DNA from: an uncultured Fidelibacterota bacterium
Lineage (GTDB): Bacteria; Fidelibacterota; Marinisomatia; Marinisomatales; TCS55
DNA length: 64,000 bases
Assembly (NCBI GenBank): GCA_902615915.1
Contig: CACMQQ010000004.1
Span: 101,001-165,000 of the forward strand
Reading direction: 5' to 3'
The notes beneath the pieces are model-generated. The model saw nothing but the letters and a program-made list of their open reading frames with translations. It was not told the origin of the DNA and made no database searches. Below, piece by piece: positions 37,235 through 44,722 of the stretch. The position numbers and the translations under genes are program-made. Every line of letters begins with the position of its first letter. Positions within the stretch are counted from its first letter, which is position 1.

Positions 37235-39109
37235 TTAAAAGTTAAGATTTTTAGATGTGTCTAATGAATCATTTTTAAAAACACCTACGTAGTTGAATTT
37301 CTTTCCATCAAATTCCAGTATTTGAAGAGCGGAATTTATATTTCTATTATTTAAAGAGGATGAATAAAAATAGCCCAGACCTTCATGATGGCTAAGATCA
37401 GATAGGGCGATATTAATTTCAGGTCTAGATTTATCTTTTACATTTAAATTGCTTAGCAATGCAGAAGTATTATATCCTCTATAAAAATCATCAATGTAAT
37501 CTTCACTCAAAAAAAGAGAGTCAGCTAAATCAAATCTATAACTTGTTGTGAAATGCATTCCCTTAAGATGAGGTCCTATATTTTCTTTTTTTAATGTTTC
37601 AATGTCTTGCCAATTACTATTACCGATTATTTTAGTATTAAAATTATACATTGGAATTTGTGGCCCTATGTATTCTAAATCACTGGATTTTAAAGGAATA
37701 TAAATTCCTTGTATACTACTTAATATAATTTTGCTTGAATCTGATGAAGTCATTACTTTTTTTTCAGGTTCAGGCAAATCAAAAAAATCTTCTGAAGAAA
37801 TATCAAATAAAGCATCTAGACTGTCAATATTCATTCCTAAAACATTTTCAAAATCGTCTTCTTTTTTGTTCAAGTTAAAAGCAATTTCTCTAAAGCGCTT
37901 AAACTGTCTTCTTAAATTTTTGGGCTCTCCTGTATACCATTGTGTTGCAACAATAGAAGCTCCAAGTCGATCTACTTCTTTTATGAATGAATCTGTCTGT
38001 ATTTCACCGTATTCATCAGCCGGTGCTAGAACTGCTAAACTATCAAGTTTTAATTTTTTGACAGCAAAATTAGCTGCAATTTTAGCTTCTAAAGCTATCG
38101 TTGAACTTGTTAAAAATGTATTTCTATAAACTTGAGAAAGATTTTCTTTTCGGGCATTAGGTAAAAGTACAGGAATGTTTGAATCACTTAGTGAGCTAAC
38201 AACTGCTAGGGAGGTATGATCAAATAAAGGACATATAAGTGCAGACAATTGCTTTATTTTATTTAGGTTTTTAACTATTTTGACTGATTGCAAATCATTG
38301 CTTTTAGTGTCTTGAATAATAACCGATATTTGATTTTTATCTTTTTTTCTATTTCTACTAGCTTTTGCAAAACCCTCAAGAAATGCTTTTCCATAATCAG
38401 ATTGTTCACCCGACAAAGGGAGCACTAAACCTACCATAAGTATATCAAGTGGTGGATTAAATGCTGCCTTTAATAAATCTTCAAATAAGGGAGAGAAAAT
38501 TTTAGGCAAATTCTTAGGGTTTATATCAGTTAATGTTTTAGCAGCTTCAGATGGTTGACCATTTAATAATTCTGTATTGGCTTTCGCTAAATTATGGATA
38601 TTTTTTGATTCTTCATCGAGCTCCAGAATAATTAACTCACTAAGTGTATGAACAGGAATTCTGACTTGAATTAGTTTTAATAATTTTTTGTTAATCCTAT
38701 CGTTGTAATTATTTTTCTTTTGATTTAATTTTTTTGATCTTATGTACATTCTGTAAGCAGAGGTATAGTTAGCTTGATTAACATAAAAATCACCCAAACT
38801 TTCCATTACATTTTTCTGATATACACTCATTGGAAATTCAGAAAAAAACTTTTTTGAGCTTTCCTTTACTAGTTCGGTTTGATTAAGAGCAATTTGCAGC
38901 TTTATTAACAATGCCATAGCAGGCTCTCTGTTTAGATTTTCTTGATCTTGTAAGATTTTATTTAGTATAGATTGAGTTGCTGTAAATCGACCGCTATTAT
39001 AACTGTTTATCGCTTGGTTGATTTGTCGATCATTTAACTGATCTTTCACCCAACTTTGTGAGAAAACAATATTAAAAAAAAGGGTAATAATAATTTTTTC
39101 TATATTCAT
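37235..39109 (-). CDS. LpoA-like protein: TPR region plus leucine-binding-type periplasmic fold
   Basis: A 624-residue exported protein. After the signal, residues 25-200 are helical repeats of TPR type. Residues from about 226 onward form a periplasmic binding fold (VGLVLPLSGEQSDYGKAF; LAVLAPADEYGEIQTDSFIKE near 356). This combination matches penicillin-binding-protein activator LpoA and related ABC substrate-binding proteins. No transport permease is next to it, so peptidoglycan synthase activation is the better guess. Followed by PgeF, UppP and HolA. Confidence 0.82.
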   Translation of the reverse strand: MNIEKIIITLFFNIVFSQSWVKDQLNDRQINQAINSYNSGRFTATQSILNKILQDQENLNREPAMALLIKLQIALNQTELVKESSKKFFSEFPMSVYQKNVMESLGDFYVNQANYTSAYRMYIRSKKLNQKKNNYNDRINKKLLKLIQVRIPVHTLSELIILELDEESKNIHNLAKANTELLNGQPSEAAKTLTDINPKNLPKIFSPLFEDLLKAAFNPPLDILMVGLVLPLSGEQSDYGKAFLEGFAKASRNRKKDKNQISVIIQDTKSNDLQSVKIVKNLNKIKQLSALICPLFDHTSLAVVSSLSDSNIPVLLPNARKENLSQVYRNTFLTSSTIALEAKIAANFAVKKLKLDSLAVLAPADEYGEIQTDSFIKEVDRLGASIVATQWYTGEPKNLRRQFKRFREIAFNLNKKEDDFENVLGMNIDSLDALFDISSEDFFDLPEPEKKVMTSSDSSKIILSSIQGIYIPLKSSDLEYIGPQIPMYNFNTKIIGNSNWQDIETLKKENIGPHLKGMHFTTSYRFDLADSLFLSEDYIDDFYRGYNTSALLSNLNVKDKSRPEINIALSDLSHHEGLGYFYSSSLNNRNINSALQILEFDGKKFNYVGVFKNDSLDTSKNLNF

Positions 39110-39190
39110 AAATGAAACTTTATGGCTTTAATATCCATTTCTGAAATTAATATAAATATCTTTGGTTATTAATTTACAAAGTTATTTTTA

Positions 39191-39224
39191 AAAAAAACAA
39201 AACCGCCCATAAATGCAGGTTTTT
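39191..39224 (-). terminator. Intrinsic terminator between the island and the LpoA-like gene
   Basis: AAAACC and GGTTTT enclose a small GC-containing inner stem. On the minus strand the hairpin is followed by a run of seven T after one G. It separates the accessory island from the downstream chromosomal genes. Confidence 0.6.
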
Positions 39225-39257
39225 GCTATTTGACTAACTAAATTCACTATAATTCAA

Positions 39258-39269
39258 TTACTCAATAGT
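39258..39269 (-). repeat. glmS-tail copy C (T-I-E-stop)
   Basis: The minus strand reads ACT ATT GAG TAA, preceded by ACC ACA. Compared with the resident glmS end (T-V-E-stop) only the Val is changed to Ile and the stop differs. A further similar reading, ACT TAT GAG TGA, occurs at 39324-39335. Confidence 0.55.
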
Positions 39270-39410
39270 TGTGGTCTAACCTTTGATAGTTCTATTCCGT
39301 TCTTGACATTCACTTTTTATACTTCACTCATAAGTTAGTTCATTCGAACTATTATAGATCATTAAATAAAACTCAATTGAAAAAGATTATACTAAAGGGT
39401 TTTAAGAATT

Positions 39411-39932
39411 TCAGGGTTGTCTCAAGGTAATATTTTCCAAAACCTTTTTTTTAAGTAAGTATAAATATTTATCGTTATTTAAAGTAATTTTTTTTCCTCC
39501 AAGTTTTTCAATTGATTTTTGAGACCTATAATTGATTTTCCAAATATCAAGATAAACCTTATCTAAAAATTTAAAAATATACTTCAACATTAATTTCTTT
39601 ATTTGGTAATTCATATCAGTACCCCAATATTGGTTAGAAATAAATGTATAACCTATTTTTACTGAATGTTCGTTTTCATCAAGTGAATAATATCTTGTTG
39701 TTCCGATTATCTCATTTATCTTTTTATCAATTATAGAAAAACAACCTTCTTTGTTATTCAAACCACCATCAATGTATTTTCTAAAATTATTCAACTTCCA
39801 CCGATCTGAATCTAAATGTTGTTTCCAAATATCTGGATTATTTCCAACCTTATATAATTCTTCAAAATGTTCTTCTTTTGTTTGGACCAAACTGACAAAA
39901 TTATTTTCTAAATTAATTTTGAAATCAATCAT
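39411..39932 (-). CDS. GNAT-family acetyltransferase (RimJ/RimL-like)
   Basis: A 173-residue GNAT protein: IIGTTRYYSLDENEHSVKIGYTF near residue 75 is the standard beta4 region and NQYWGTDMNYQIKKLM the acetyl-CoA loop of the RimJ/RimL subgroup, with the late motif NYRSQKSIEKLGG near 144. Members modify protein N termini or small amines; substrate unknown here. It starts 69 bases after glmS-tail copy B and is the only gene of its module. It is accessory cargo rather than part of a conserved operon. Confidence 0.83.
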   Translation of the reverse strand: MIDFKINLENNFVSLVQTKEEHFEELYKVGNNPDIWKQHLDSDRWKLNNFRKYIDGGLNNKEGCFSIIDKKINEIIGTTRYYSLDENEHSVKIGYTFISNQYWGTDMNYQIKKLMLKYIFKFLDKVYLDIWKINYRSQKSIEKLGGKKITLNNDKYLYLLKKKVLENITLRQP

Positions 39933-39970
39933 TAGTTAAAAAGATATTCTTTGGTTTAGAATGTTATTTT

Positions 39971-39991
39971 GTGAAAAACATAATTTTTCAC
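39971..39991. repeat. Palindromic hairpin near glmS-tail copy B
   Basis: GTGAAAAA and TTTTTCAC are separated by five bases, forming an 8-bp stem about ten bases inside tail copy B, between it and the GNAT start. It could be a recombination-site arm or a terminator for read-through from upstream; I cannot tell which. Confidence 0.45.
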
Positions 39992-40001
39992 CTATCAGAA
40001 A

Positions 40002-40016
40002 TCACTCAACCGTGGT
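40002..40016 (-). repeat. glmS-tail copy B (T-T-V-E-stop)
   Basis: The minus strand reads ACC ACG GTT GAG TGA. It codes the same last three residues as glmS but with different codons and a TGA stop. A second reading, ACT GTA GAG TAA (T-V-E-stop), lies at 40061-40072, so this boundary holds two tail-like copies about 60 bases apart. Confidence 0.65.
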
Positions 40017-40183
40017 GTAATAGTATTAGATAGTTCTATACTCTTTTTAAAATTTCACAATTACTCTACAGTTCATATTAATTAAAAATCATTTAGAATT
40101 GTAAAAAGTAAAATTGAGATGATAGATGTTGATTATGTTAAAGTCGATAGAACTGATTAGAATAATAAAAATATTTCCAGAAA

Positions 40184-40279
40184 TTAATTTTCAACTTTTT
40201 TTAAATATTTTACAATAAATATCCCACTCATAATTGTAACAATGATTGTTGAAACTAACCAAATATAAAACTGTGTCAT
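40184..40279 (-). CDS. 31-residue single-span membrane peptide
   Basis: An ATG-started frame of 31 codons ending in TAA. It starts MTQFYIWLV, has one hydrophobic helix over roughly residues 4-23, and a basic tail KYLKKVEN, so it would insert with the C terminus in the cytoplasm. It begins 51 bases after glmS-tail copy D, the same offset at which other modules place their genes. No family recognised. A toxin-like peptide is one possibility but unsupported by an antitoxin or antisense RNA. Confidence 0.45.
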   Translation of the reverse strand: MTQFYIWLVSTIIVTIMSGIFIVKYLKKVEN

Positions 40280-40330
40280 ATTATTTATATTTCTTAATTA
40301 TTTGAAATTATAAATACAAACCATCAAGGA

Positions 40331-40351
40331 CTACTCAACGGTGACTGACTT
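40331..40351 (-). repeat. glmS-tail copy D (K-S-V-T-V-E-stop)
   Basis: The minus strand reads AAG TCA GTC ACC GTT GAG TAG. It encodes exactly the six C-terminal residues of GlmS plus stop. It differs from the resident glmS end at five of 21 bases, all synonymous. This is the best-preserved copy and directly abuts the inverted repeat of the hydroxylase module. Confidence 0.85.
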
Positions 40352-40367
40352 GAACAAAACAGAGAAT
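40352..40367 (+). repeat. Terminal inverted repeat, left, of module 2
   Basis: GAACAAAACAGAGAAT; its exact reverse complement occurs at 42118-42133. It starts at the base next to the AAG (Lys) codon of tail copy D. Confidence 0.85.
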
Positions 40368-40482
40368 TAAAATTTTTGTTGGTTTTAAAACCTTTATGAA
40401 AAGTTTTATAAAATTTAATGTATTTGTCTTCCATTTAGTTAGGTTATTTGTTGGATGATGCGGTTTAGCACGTTAAATTAAA

Positions 40483-42090
40483 TTATATATAAACATTCGT
40501 GAAATGATCCCAAAATTTAACATTGTAAATATCTGGGGTTCTGTCAATCCTGCATTGGAACCCGATTGAAAGATCCTCAAAAGGCATATTGTTCTGAATA
40601 ACCCACAAAAATGAATCTTGTCTAACTTTAATATTAAGGTGTCGCAGTTTACTATTTTGCACGTAAAGACCTTTGATTGACTCCCAATCAAAATTATCAA
40701 AACTTACTTTGATTTCATTGGAAAAATCTACAACTACATGTTGGAAGGTTTTAGAGAAGTCATCATTTGTGAGTTCAAAATAAACTTTTAAATTATCCTG
40801 AAAACAACTATTTTTAAAGAAATTCTCTACAAAATCTTTATTGAACTTAATCTCTGAAAAAACTTTTTTATAAAATTCAACGGGTTCCTCGGAGAATGAA
40901 CAACTCCTATCTATGTTGTTTGAATCTTTTATTTTTTGCCCTTGAAATAGATAGGAATCATTCGTATTAATATCAAGTACCTCAACATTTTCTTTAGATA
41001 AATACTCGATATAATCATCAACTGTATTTTTTTTATTTAGATTCTTAACATATTCGTCTCTGGGTGCTCTTTCGCTAAAAAAACCTGCATATGGTAAATA
41101 ATAATTTGGATTACAAATTTTAACTTGTCCTCTCACAGTTGACTTTATGGCATTGGTATTCCGTTTAACTATATTAGGTTTATTGTCTTCATCGACAACG
41201 TTGAAACATATTGGATAACCGCTTGCTCCGCCTGCAAACGATGAACAAAATAAGGTAACTTGATCTGGAAATTTTAAGAAATTTAAATCATTGGAGTCTA
41301 CAGTAGATAAACAACTAAAATTACCATATGTAAAATAAAACCCACTATCTTCTCTAAAGTCTCCAGACTTTAAAATTGTAAAAAAAAGATCTGTTTTTTT
41401 ATATTGATAATAACTTGTAAAATCAAAACTAGAAATATTCTCAAAACCAAACCTATTTAAAAGTTTTCTAACGGAATCATTATTAAATTTAGGAACAATA
41501 AAATGCATATCTTTTCGCACTTTTTCAAGTGTAAATTGATTTAAATGGTCAGGATGGTTATGCGATATATAAATAAAATCTACTTTATTTAACTCATCTA
41601 CCCAGTTTTTTGGAGGTTTTTGTGCTGTCCACCAACCTGAACTAAAAGCAAAACCCTCTATCCAAGGATCGGTGGCAAATGAAAAATCTTTTGTTTTAAA
41701 CAATAAACATGCGTGCGAAAGCAGAGTTACTTCTATGTCATGATTTTTATCTTTTTGAGGCAGCGTCAAAACCTCTTGGTTAAATGTTATTACAATATTA
41801 TCCTCATCAATAAAGAAATCTTCTTCTTTTTTCGAAACCTGAATGTTATTGTATGCACCTATTTCAGGATTGAATTCCCACCCATGAAGAGGACATGCAA
41901 TTTTGCCATTTAACTTGCATAATTTTCCACCATTATGATCACACTTTCTAGAATATACTTTGATTAACTCCTCATCTTTAAAAATGATAAATTCTTTTGT
42001 AAAGTTTGCCCCGTCTTCTAATTCGCTAATTTTGAAAAGATTTTGACTTTCTTTTAACTTATATTGCATTCTATCTATCAGGTTGAACAT
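40483..42090 (-). CDS. CMP-N-acetylneuraminate hydroxylase (CMAH)-like Rieske / metallo-beta-lactamase-fold protein
   Basis: The 535-residue protein has an N-terminal Rieske 2Fe-2S domain (Cys50, His52, Cys66, His69: CDH and CPLHGW). A metallo-beta-lactamase fold follows with HNHPDH at 177-182. Several blocks match animal CMAH as I recall it: DPWIEGFAFSSGWW near 141, FAGGASGYP near 282, PYAGFFSERAP near 336, and IGFQCRIDRTPDIY near 511. CMAH converts CMP-Neu5Ac to CMP-Neu5Gc, receiving electrons through its Rieske centre. The match covers the whole length, not just the common domains. No sialic-acid genes are in the window, so the true substrate may be another N-acetylated nucleotide sugar. 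It starts 42 bases after tail copy A; a GGA lies about ten bases before the ATG. Confidence 0.85.
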   Translation of the reverse strand: MFNLIDRMQYKLKESQNLFKISELEDGANFTKEFIIFKDEELIKVYSRKCDHNGGKLCKLNGKIACPLHGWEFNPEIGAYNNIQVSKKEEDFFIDEDNIVITFNQEVLTLPQKDKNHDIEVTLLSHACLLFKTKDFSFATDPWIEGFAFSSGWWTAQKPPKNWVDELNKVDFIYISHNHPDHLNQFTLEKVRKDMHFIVPKFNNDSVRKLLNRFGFENISSFDFTSYYQYKKTDLFFTILKSGDFREDSGFYFTYGNFSCLSTVDSNDLNFLKFPDQVTLFCSSFAGGASGYPICFNVVDEDNKPNIVKRNTNAIKSTVRGQVKICNPNYYLPYAGFFSERAPRDEYVKNLNKKNTVDDYIEYLSKENVEVLDINTNDSYLFQGQKIKDSNNIDRSCSFSEEPVEFYKKVFSEIKFNKDFVENFFKNSCFQDNLKVYFELTNDDFSKTFQHVVVDFSNEIKVSFDNFDWESIKGLYVQNSKLRHLNIKVRQDSFLWVIQNNMPFEDLSIGFQCRIDRTPDIYNVKFWDHFTNVYI

Positions 42091-42117
42091 TGTTGGTTTC
42101 CTTATTCCATAATTATT

Positions 42118-42133
42118 ATTCTCTGTTTTGTTC
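42118..42133 (-). repeat. Terminal inverted repeat, right, of module 2
   Basis: Exact reverse complement of the left repeat (ATTCTCTGTTTTGTTC on the plus strand). Its outermost base is also the last base of the stop codon of tail copy A. Confidence 0.85.
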
Positions 42134-42147
42134 TACTCCACCGTCAT
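42133..42147 (-). repeat. glmS-tail copy A (M-T-V-E-stop)
   Basis: The minus strand reads ATG ACG GTG GAG TAG. The last four codons match the GlmS end (T-V-E-stop), and 14 of 18 bases match the resident glmS end around it. It separates modules 1 and 2. Confidence 0.7.
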
Positions 42148-42155
42148 GTTGGGTG

Positions 42156-42169
42156 TATTGGAGGGTGAA
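42156..42169 (+). repeat. Inverted repeat, left, of module 1
   Basis: TATTGGAGGGTGAA, paired with the copy next to glmS at 45025-45038 (two mismatches). It starts nine bases beyond tail copy A. Confidence 0.6.
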
Positions 42170-42283
42170 ATTAGAATTAACTAACTTCTTCATCTCTAAA
42201 ATTTTATAATTTCTTTGAAATTATCCATATGACTGAAGGTATCCAGTTTAGTAAACTTGATTAAAACTTATCAAGAATTTAAT

Positions 42284-42733
42284 TTATTTCTTATTTTTAA
42301 AAGTTATTTGATACTGAATTCTTTTATTCTTAATTAAAGACTCATACTCCTCGAAGTTCATTAAATAATAATTTTTTAACTTTGTATGAACTAAACATAA
42401 TCTGTAATTATCTAACTGTTTAAATAAATCTTCTTCATTCTTTGTAAAACCAAAAAAAACTCCGTATGGTAATTCTTTTACACTATTTGAATTAGTTGTC
42501 TTAATCTCAACAAAAGTAAAATCTTTTGACAAAGAAACTTGTTCAAACGATGATTTGTGTAAAATGACACCATCAATACTTCTTGAATATTTTCTGTAGT
42601 CTATATTTACTATTTTGTATAAATACTTTTTTTGATCAGTATTGGGAACCATGAATCCCTCTATTAAAGATCTAAGAAGTACTATTCCATCTTTTTCAGT
42701 TTTTAGGTTTTTTAAATTTTGTTCTCTTAACAT
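42284..42733 (-). CDS. Hypothetical protein with a nuclease-like E-x-K motif
   Basis: A 149-residue protein not assigned to a family. A strand-rich centre reads DGVILHK near residue 57 and TFVEIKTTNS near residue 75. The spacing of Asp and Glu-x-Lys resembles the PD-(D/E)XK nuclease core, and SVKELPYGVFFGFT follows, as in some restriction endonuclease-like folds. The rest gives no further clue. It is the third gene of module 1, 36 bases after the second nuclease-like gene. A restriction or defence role is a guess from this company. Confidence 0.6.
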   Translation of the reverse strand: MLREQNLKNLKTEKDGIVLLRSLIEGFMVPNTDQKKYLYKIVNIDYRKYSRSIDGVILHKSSFEQVSLSKDFTFVEIKTTNSNSVKELPYGVFFGFTKNEEDLFKQLDNYRLCLVHTKLKNYYLMNFEEYESLIKNKRIQYQITFKNKK

Positions 42734-42769
42734 TTAATATTTTAAAAAATAGTAAAAAATACTTATTTA

Positions 42770-43249
42770 TTATTTTAGAAATTTTTCAATTTTTTTCCTC
42801 AATACTGACTCCGAAATTTTTTCATTATAGTTATAATAAATTAAATGAACATTATTTTTTTCACATAAATCTTTTTTTCTTTTGTCTCGTTCTTGAGTCT
42901 TAATAAATGATTTTTCTCCACCAAAATAAATTATTGGTTCAAAATGTTGTTTTCCCTGATATTCAATACCAATTTTTTTTCTTTTGTAATTAAAATATAA
43001 ATCGAGTTCAAGACCTTTTAAAAATTTGGGATAATAATGAAAAATGACTTCGGTGTTGTATTCTGATAATATACCTTTTAATAATTCATATAATTCATAT
43101 TCACTTTTCCATATCACCTTAAATACATCAAGATTTTCAGTAATCATTTTTATTTGTTCATCAGAGATTGATAATTCATGATTCATACCAACTAATGAAT
43201 TGTAGTATTTTTGTCGTTTTATTAAATAACCACCAACTTCATTTTTCAA
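42770..43249 (-). CDS. Putative PD-(D/E)XK / Vsr-like endonuclease
   Basis: A 159-residue protein whose second half, GLELDLYFNYKRKKIGIEYQ followed by GKQH, resembles the metal-binding core of Vsr-like and related homing or restriction nucleases (Asp, then Glu-x-Gln, then His), with QERDKRKKDLCEKN and LIYYNY after it. The only start near the 5' end is TTG at 43249, inside the end of the previous gene; Met22 (43186) is an alternative. A run of seven G lies ten bases upstream, and one base fewer would fuse this frame to the preceding 448-residue ORF. Confidence 0.7.
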   Translation of the reverse strand: MKNEVGGYLIKRQKYYNSLVGMNHELSISDEQIKMITENLDVFKVIWKSEYELYELLKGILSEYNTEVIFHYYPKFLKGLELDLYFNYKRKKIGIEYQGKQHFEPIIYFGGEKSFIKTQERDKRKKDLCEKNNVHLIYYNYNEKISESVLRKKIEKFLK

Positions 43250-44585
43250 CCATTCTAACCCCCCCTTCTTTTTTTATTAGATATTTTCCCATTTTTCTAA
43301 AGTGAGGAATAATTTTATTCCACCTAATCCACAATGGTTCTTGATTATTATATCCTTTGTCATTTTTGGTAAGAAGTATTCCATTTTCCCATTTTACTAA
43401 ACAATCAAAAAGGGTAAAAATATCTTTGGGGTTCTTTTTATGAATAATATAATCTTTCATCAGGGTGAAAGTTTTTCCCAGAGGATAATTACGTGATATA
43501 TTCCAAGTATTAGATGGTAGTTTTTTATCAGTATTAAATAATTTGTTATAGATTAATCTAAATGTTCTTTCAATATTTAAGTCCCATTCGATTTTGGTTT
43601 CTTGTTTATTTCTTATTTTTTTTATGTAATCGTCAAACCAATATCTTATAACATCAAACTCTTTATTTTTAAGATTGTATTCACCTGTTATTAAATGATT
43701 AGGTCTATCCTTGTAATATGTATGATAACCAAAATACCAATCGAAAAGTTCTTTATCGGTAATTACTGATTTAGGATACTTATATTTTTTTCTGTGTATA
43801 TCTATATACTCTGTTAAATAACCTGAACATAAATCATCTCCATCTTTATCTTTTTTTGTTCCATATCTTTGTAAACAATACTCTCCCCAATCGAACTCTC
43901 TGAGTTCATACCCTTCTTCAGAAAAACATTTGTTCCAAAACCAATAATAATAACCAAACCAAACTATCTTTTTATAGATATTAATTAATTGATCCTGTTC
44001 AGAAAATTTTTCACTTTTTATTACTTTAAACTTTTTATTTAGTGAAAAAATATTCCTTTCAATTTCTGAAATCAAACTACCATTAACAGATTTATGAAAT
44101 TTATTTTTATATAATTTTTTCCCAATTATGTATGATTGTTCTTCTTCAAGTTGAAAAATCTCTTCAGATTTATTTAATTCTATCTTGAGTTCATCAGATT
44201 TTATGTAATTACTAATTTTTTTTGTTTTTTCAGATTCTAAATTTTCTTCCTCCTTTGTTACCCATTTATCATAATGGTCCCAATCATTAGTTAACTTAAA
44301 ACCATACTCGTCCATACCACTACATTTAGAGGGGTTTTCATCGAAATATCTATCTCTAAGTTTTTCTTTATATTTAAAATCCCACCCATAAGGATATAGT
44401 TTTTTTATATGGTAATTTTTAATTATTTCTTTTGAGTGAGGATAATAAGGAATAACAATATTTCTGTCTGAAGAAGGAATCTTATTTTCATCAAAAATCA
44501 ATACAGATTCTTTAAATTTATTTTCTGAAAACACTTCAAAATCTTTGGAAGTTTTTCTTTTAAAAATTTTATCTAATAATCCCAT
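43239..44585 (-). CDS. Large protein of unknown function, module 1
   Basis: The 448-residue protein is rich in Lys, Glu, Tyr and Trp, with no signal peptide or membrane helix. I recognise no family. Several aromatic clusters stand out, such as VWFGYYYWFWNKCF near residue 208 and WYFGYHTYY near 277. The N terminus MGLLDKIFKRK is a short basic amphipathic start. It overlaps the nuclease gene by 11 bases, and a one-base change in the G7 run near its end would join the two into one product of about 600 residues with a C-terminal nuclease. Accessory cargo. Confidence 0.65.
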   Translation of the reverse strand: MGLLDKIFKRKTSKDFEVFSENKFKESVLIFDENKIPSSDRNIVIPYYPHSKEIIKNYHIKKLYPYGWDFKYKEKLRDRYFDENPSKCSGMDEYGFKLTNDWDHYDKWVTKEEENLESEKTKKISNYIKSDELKIELNKSEEIFQLEEEQSYIIGKKLYKNKFHKSVNGSLISEIERNIFSLNKKFKVIKSEKFSEQDQLINIYKKIVWFGYYYWFWNKCFSEEGYELREFDWGEYCLQRYGTKKDKDGDDLCSGYLTEYIDIHRKKYKYPKSVITDKELFDWYFGYHTYYKDRPNHLITGEYNLKNKEFDVIRYWFDDYIKKIRNKQETKIEWDLNIERTFRLIYNKLFNTDKKLPSNTWNISRNYPLGKTFTLMKDYIIHKKNPKDIFTLFDCLVKWENGILLTKNDKGYNNQEPLWIRWNKIIPHFRKMGKYLIKKEGGVRMVEK

Positions 44586-44623
44586 ACCTTACTTACTTAA
44601 AAATTTACGACAAATTACTAAAT

Positions 44624-44652
44624 AAAACATAAAACCCCACTAATGAGGTTAT
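44624..44652 (-). terminator. Possible weak terminator hairpin
   Basis: On the minus strand AACCTC and GGGGTT (one G-U) form a small stem followed by T-rich sequence. It lies between the glmS-side remnant and the module 1 operon, which would otherwise be read from glmS. Confidence 0.35.
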
Positions 44653-44722
44653 TATTCTTTTAAATCAATTAACTCTTAAGTGGTCTTTTTAACCTCCAAT
44701 GAAATATTATTTAAAAATCTAA

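Larger units (their letters stand above)
39258..40016 (-). mobile_element. Module 4 of the glmS-tail island (carries GNAT)
   Basis: Bounded by two short copies of the glmS 3' end: T-I-E-stop at 39258-39269 and T-T-V-E-stop at 40002-40016. It contains one GNAT gene on the minus strand, the same strand as glmS. The left end has an 11-base direct repeat, GATAGTTCTAT (39285-39295), also at the left end of module 3 (40029-40039). The right end carries a related TGATAG in the opposite orientation. No recombinase gene. The 39277-39410 stretch otherwise shows only AT-rich sequence, an inverted repeat TAGTTC/GAACTA at about 39336-39352 and a weaker tail copy at 39324-39335. Confidence 0.6.
40002..40351 (-). 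mobile_element. Module 3 of the glmS-tail island (carries a 31-residue membrane peptide)
   Basis: A 350-base unit between tail copies B and D. It holds only the short membrane ORF at 40184-40279. Its two ends show related inverted motifs: GATAGTTCTAT (40029-40039) and, in the opposite orientation just inside copy D, GATGGTTTGTAT. The left 80 bases align by eye with those of module 4. No other gene is seen in 39933-40482 apart from the parts listed. Confidence 0.5.
40352..42133 (-). mobile_element. Module 2 of the glmS-tail island (CMAH-like hydroxylase cassette)
   Basis: A 1,782-base unit with a perfect 16-base inverted repeat at its ends, flanked outside by glmS-tail copies D and A in direct orientation. 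The only gene is the Rieske/metallo-beta-lactamase protein. The layout is tail - inverted repeat - gene - inverted repeat - tail. There is no transposase or integrase inside, so if mobile it needs enzymes from elsewhere. The 115 bases between the left repeat and the gene stop show no other feature. Confidence 0.7.

Noticed and set aside
40270..40320. TAATTATTT-type direct repeats considered as an origin or regulatory array
   Set aside because: AT-rich background makes such short repeats common and there is no further support.
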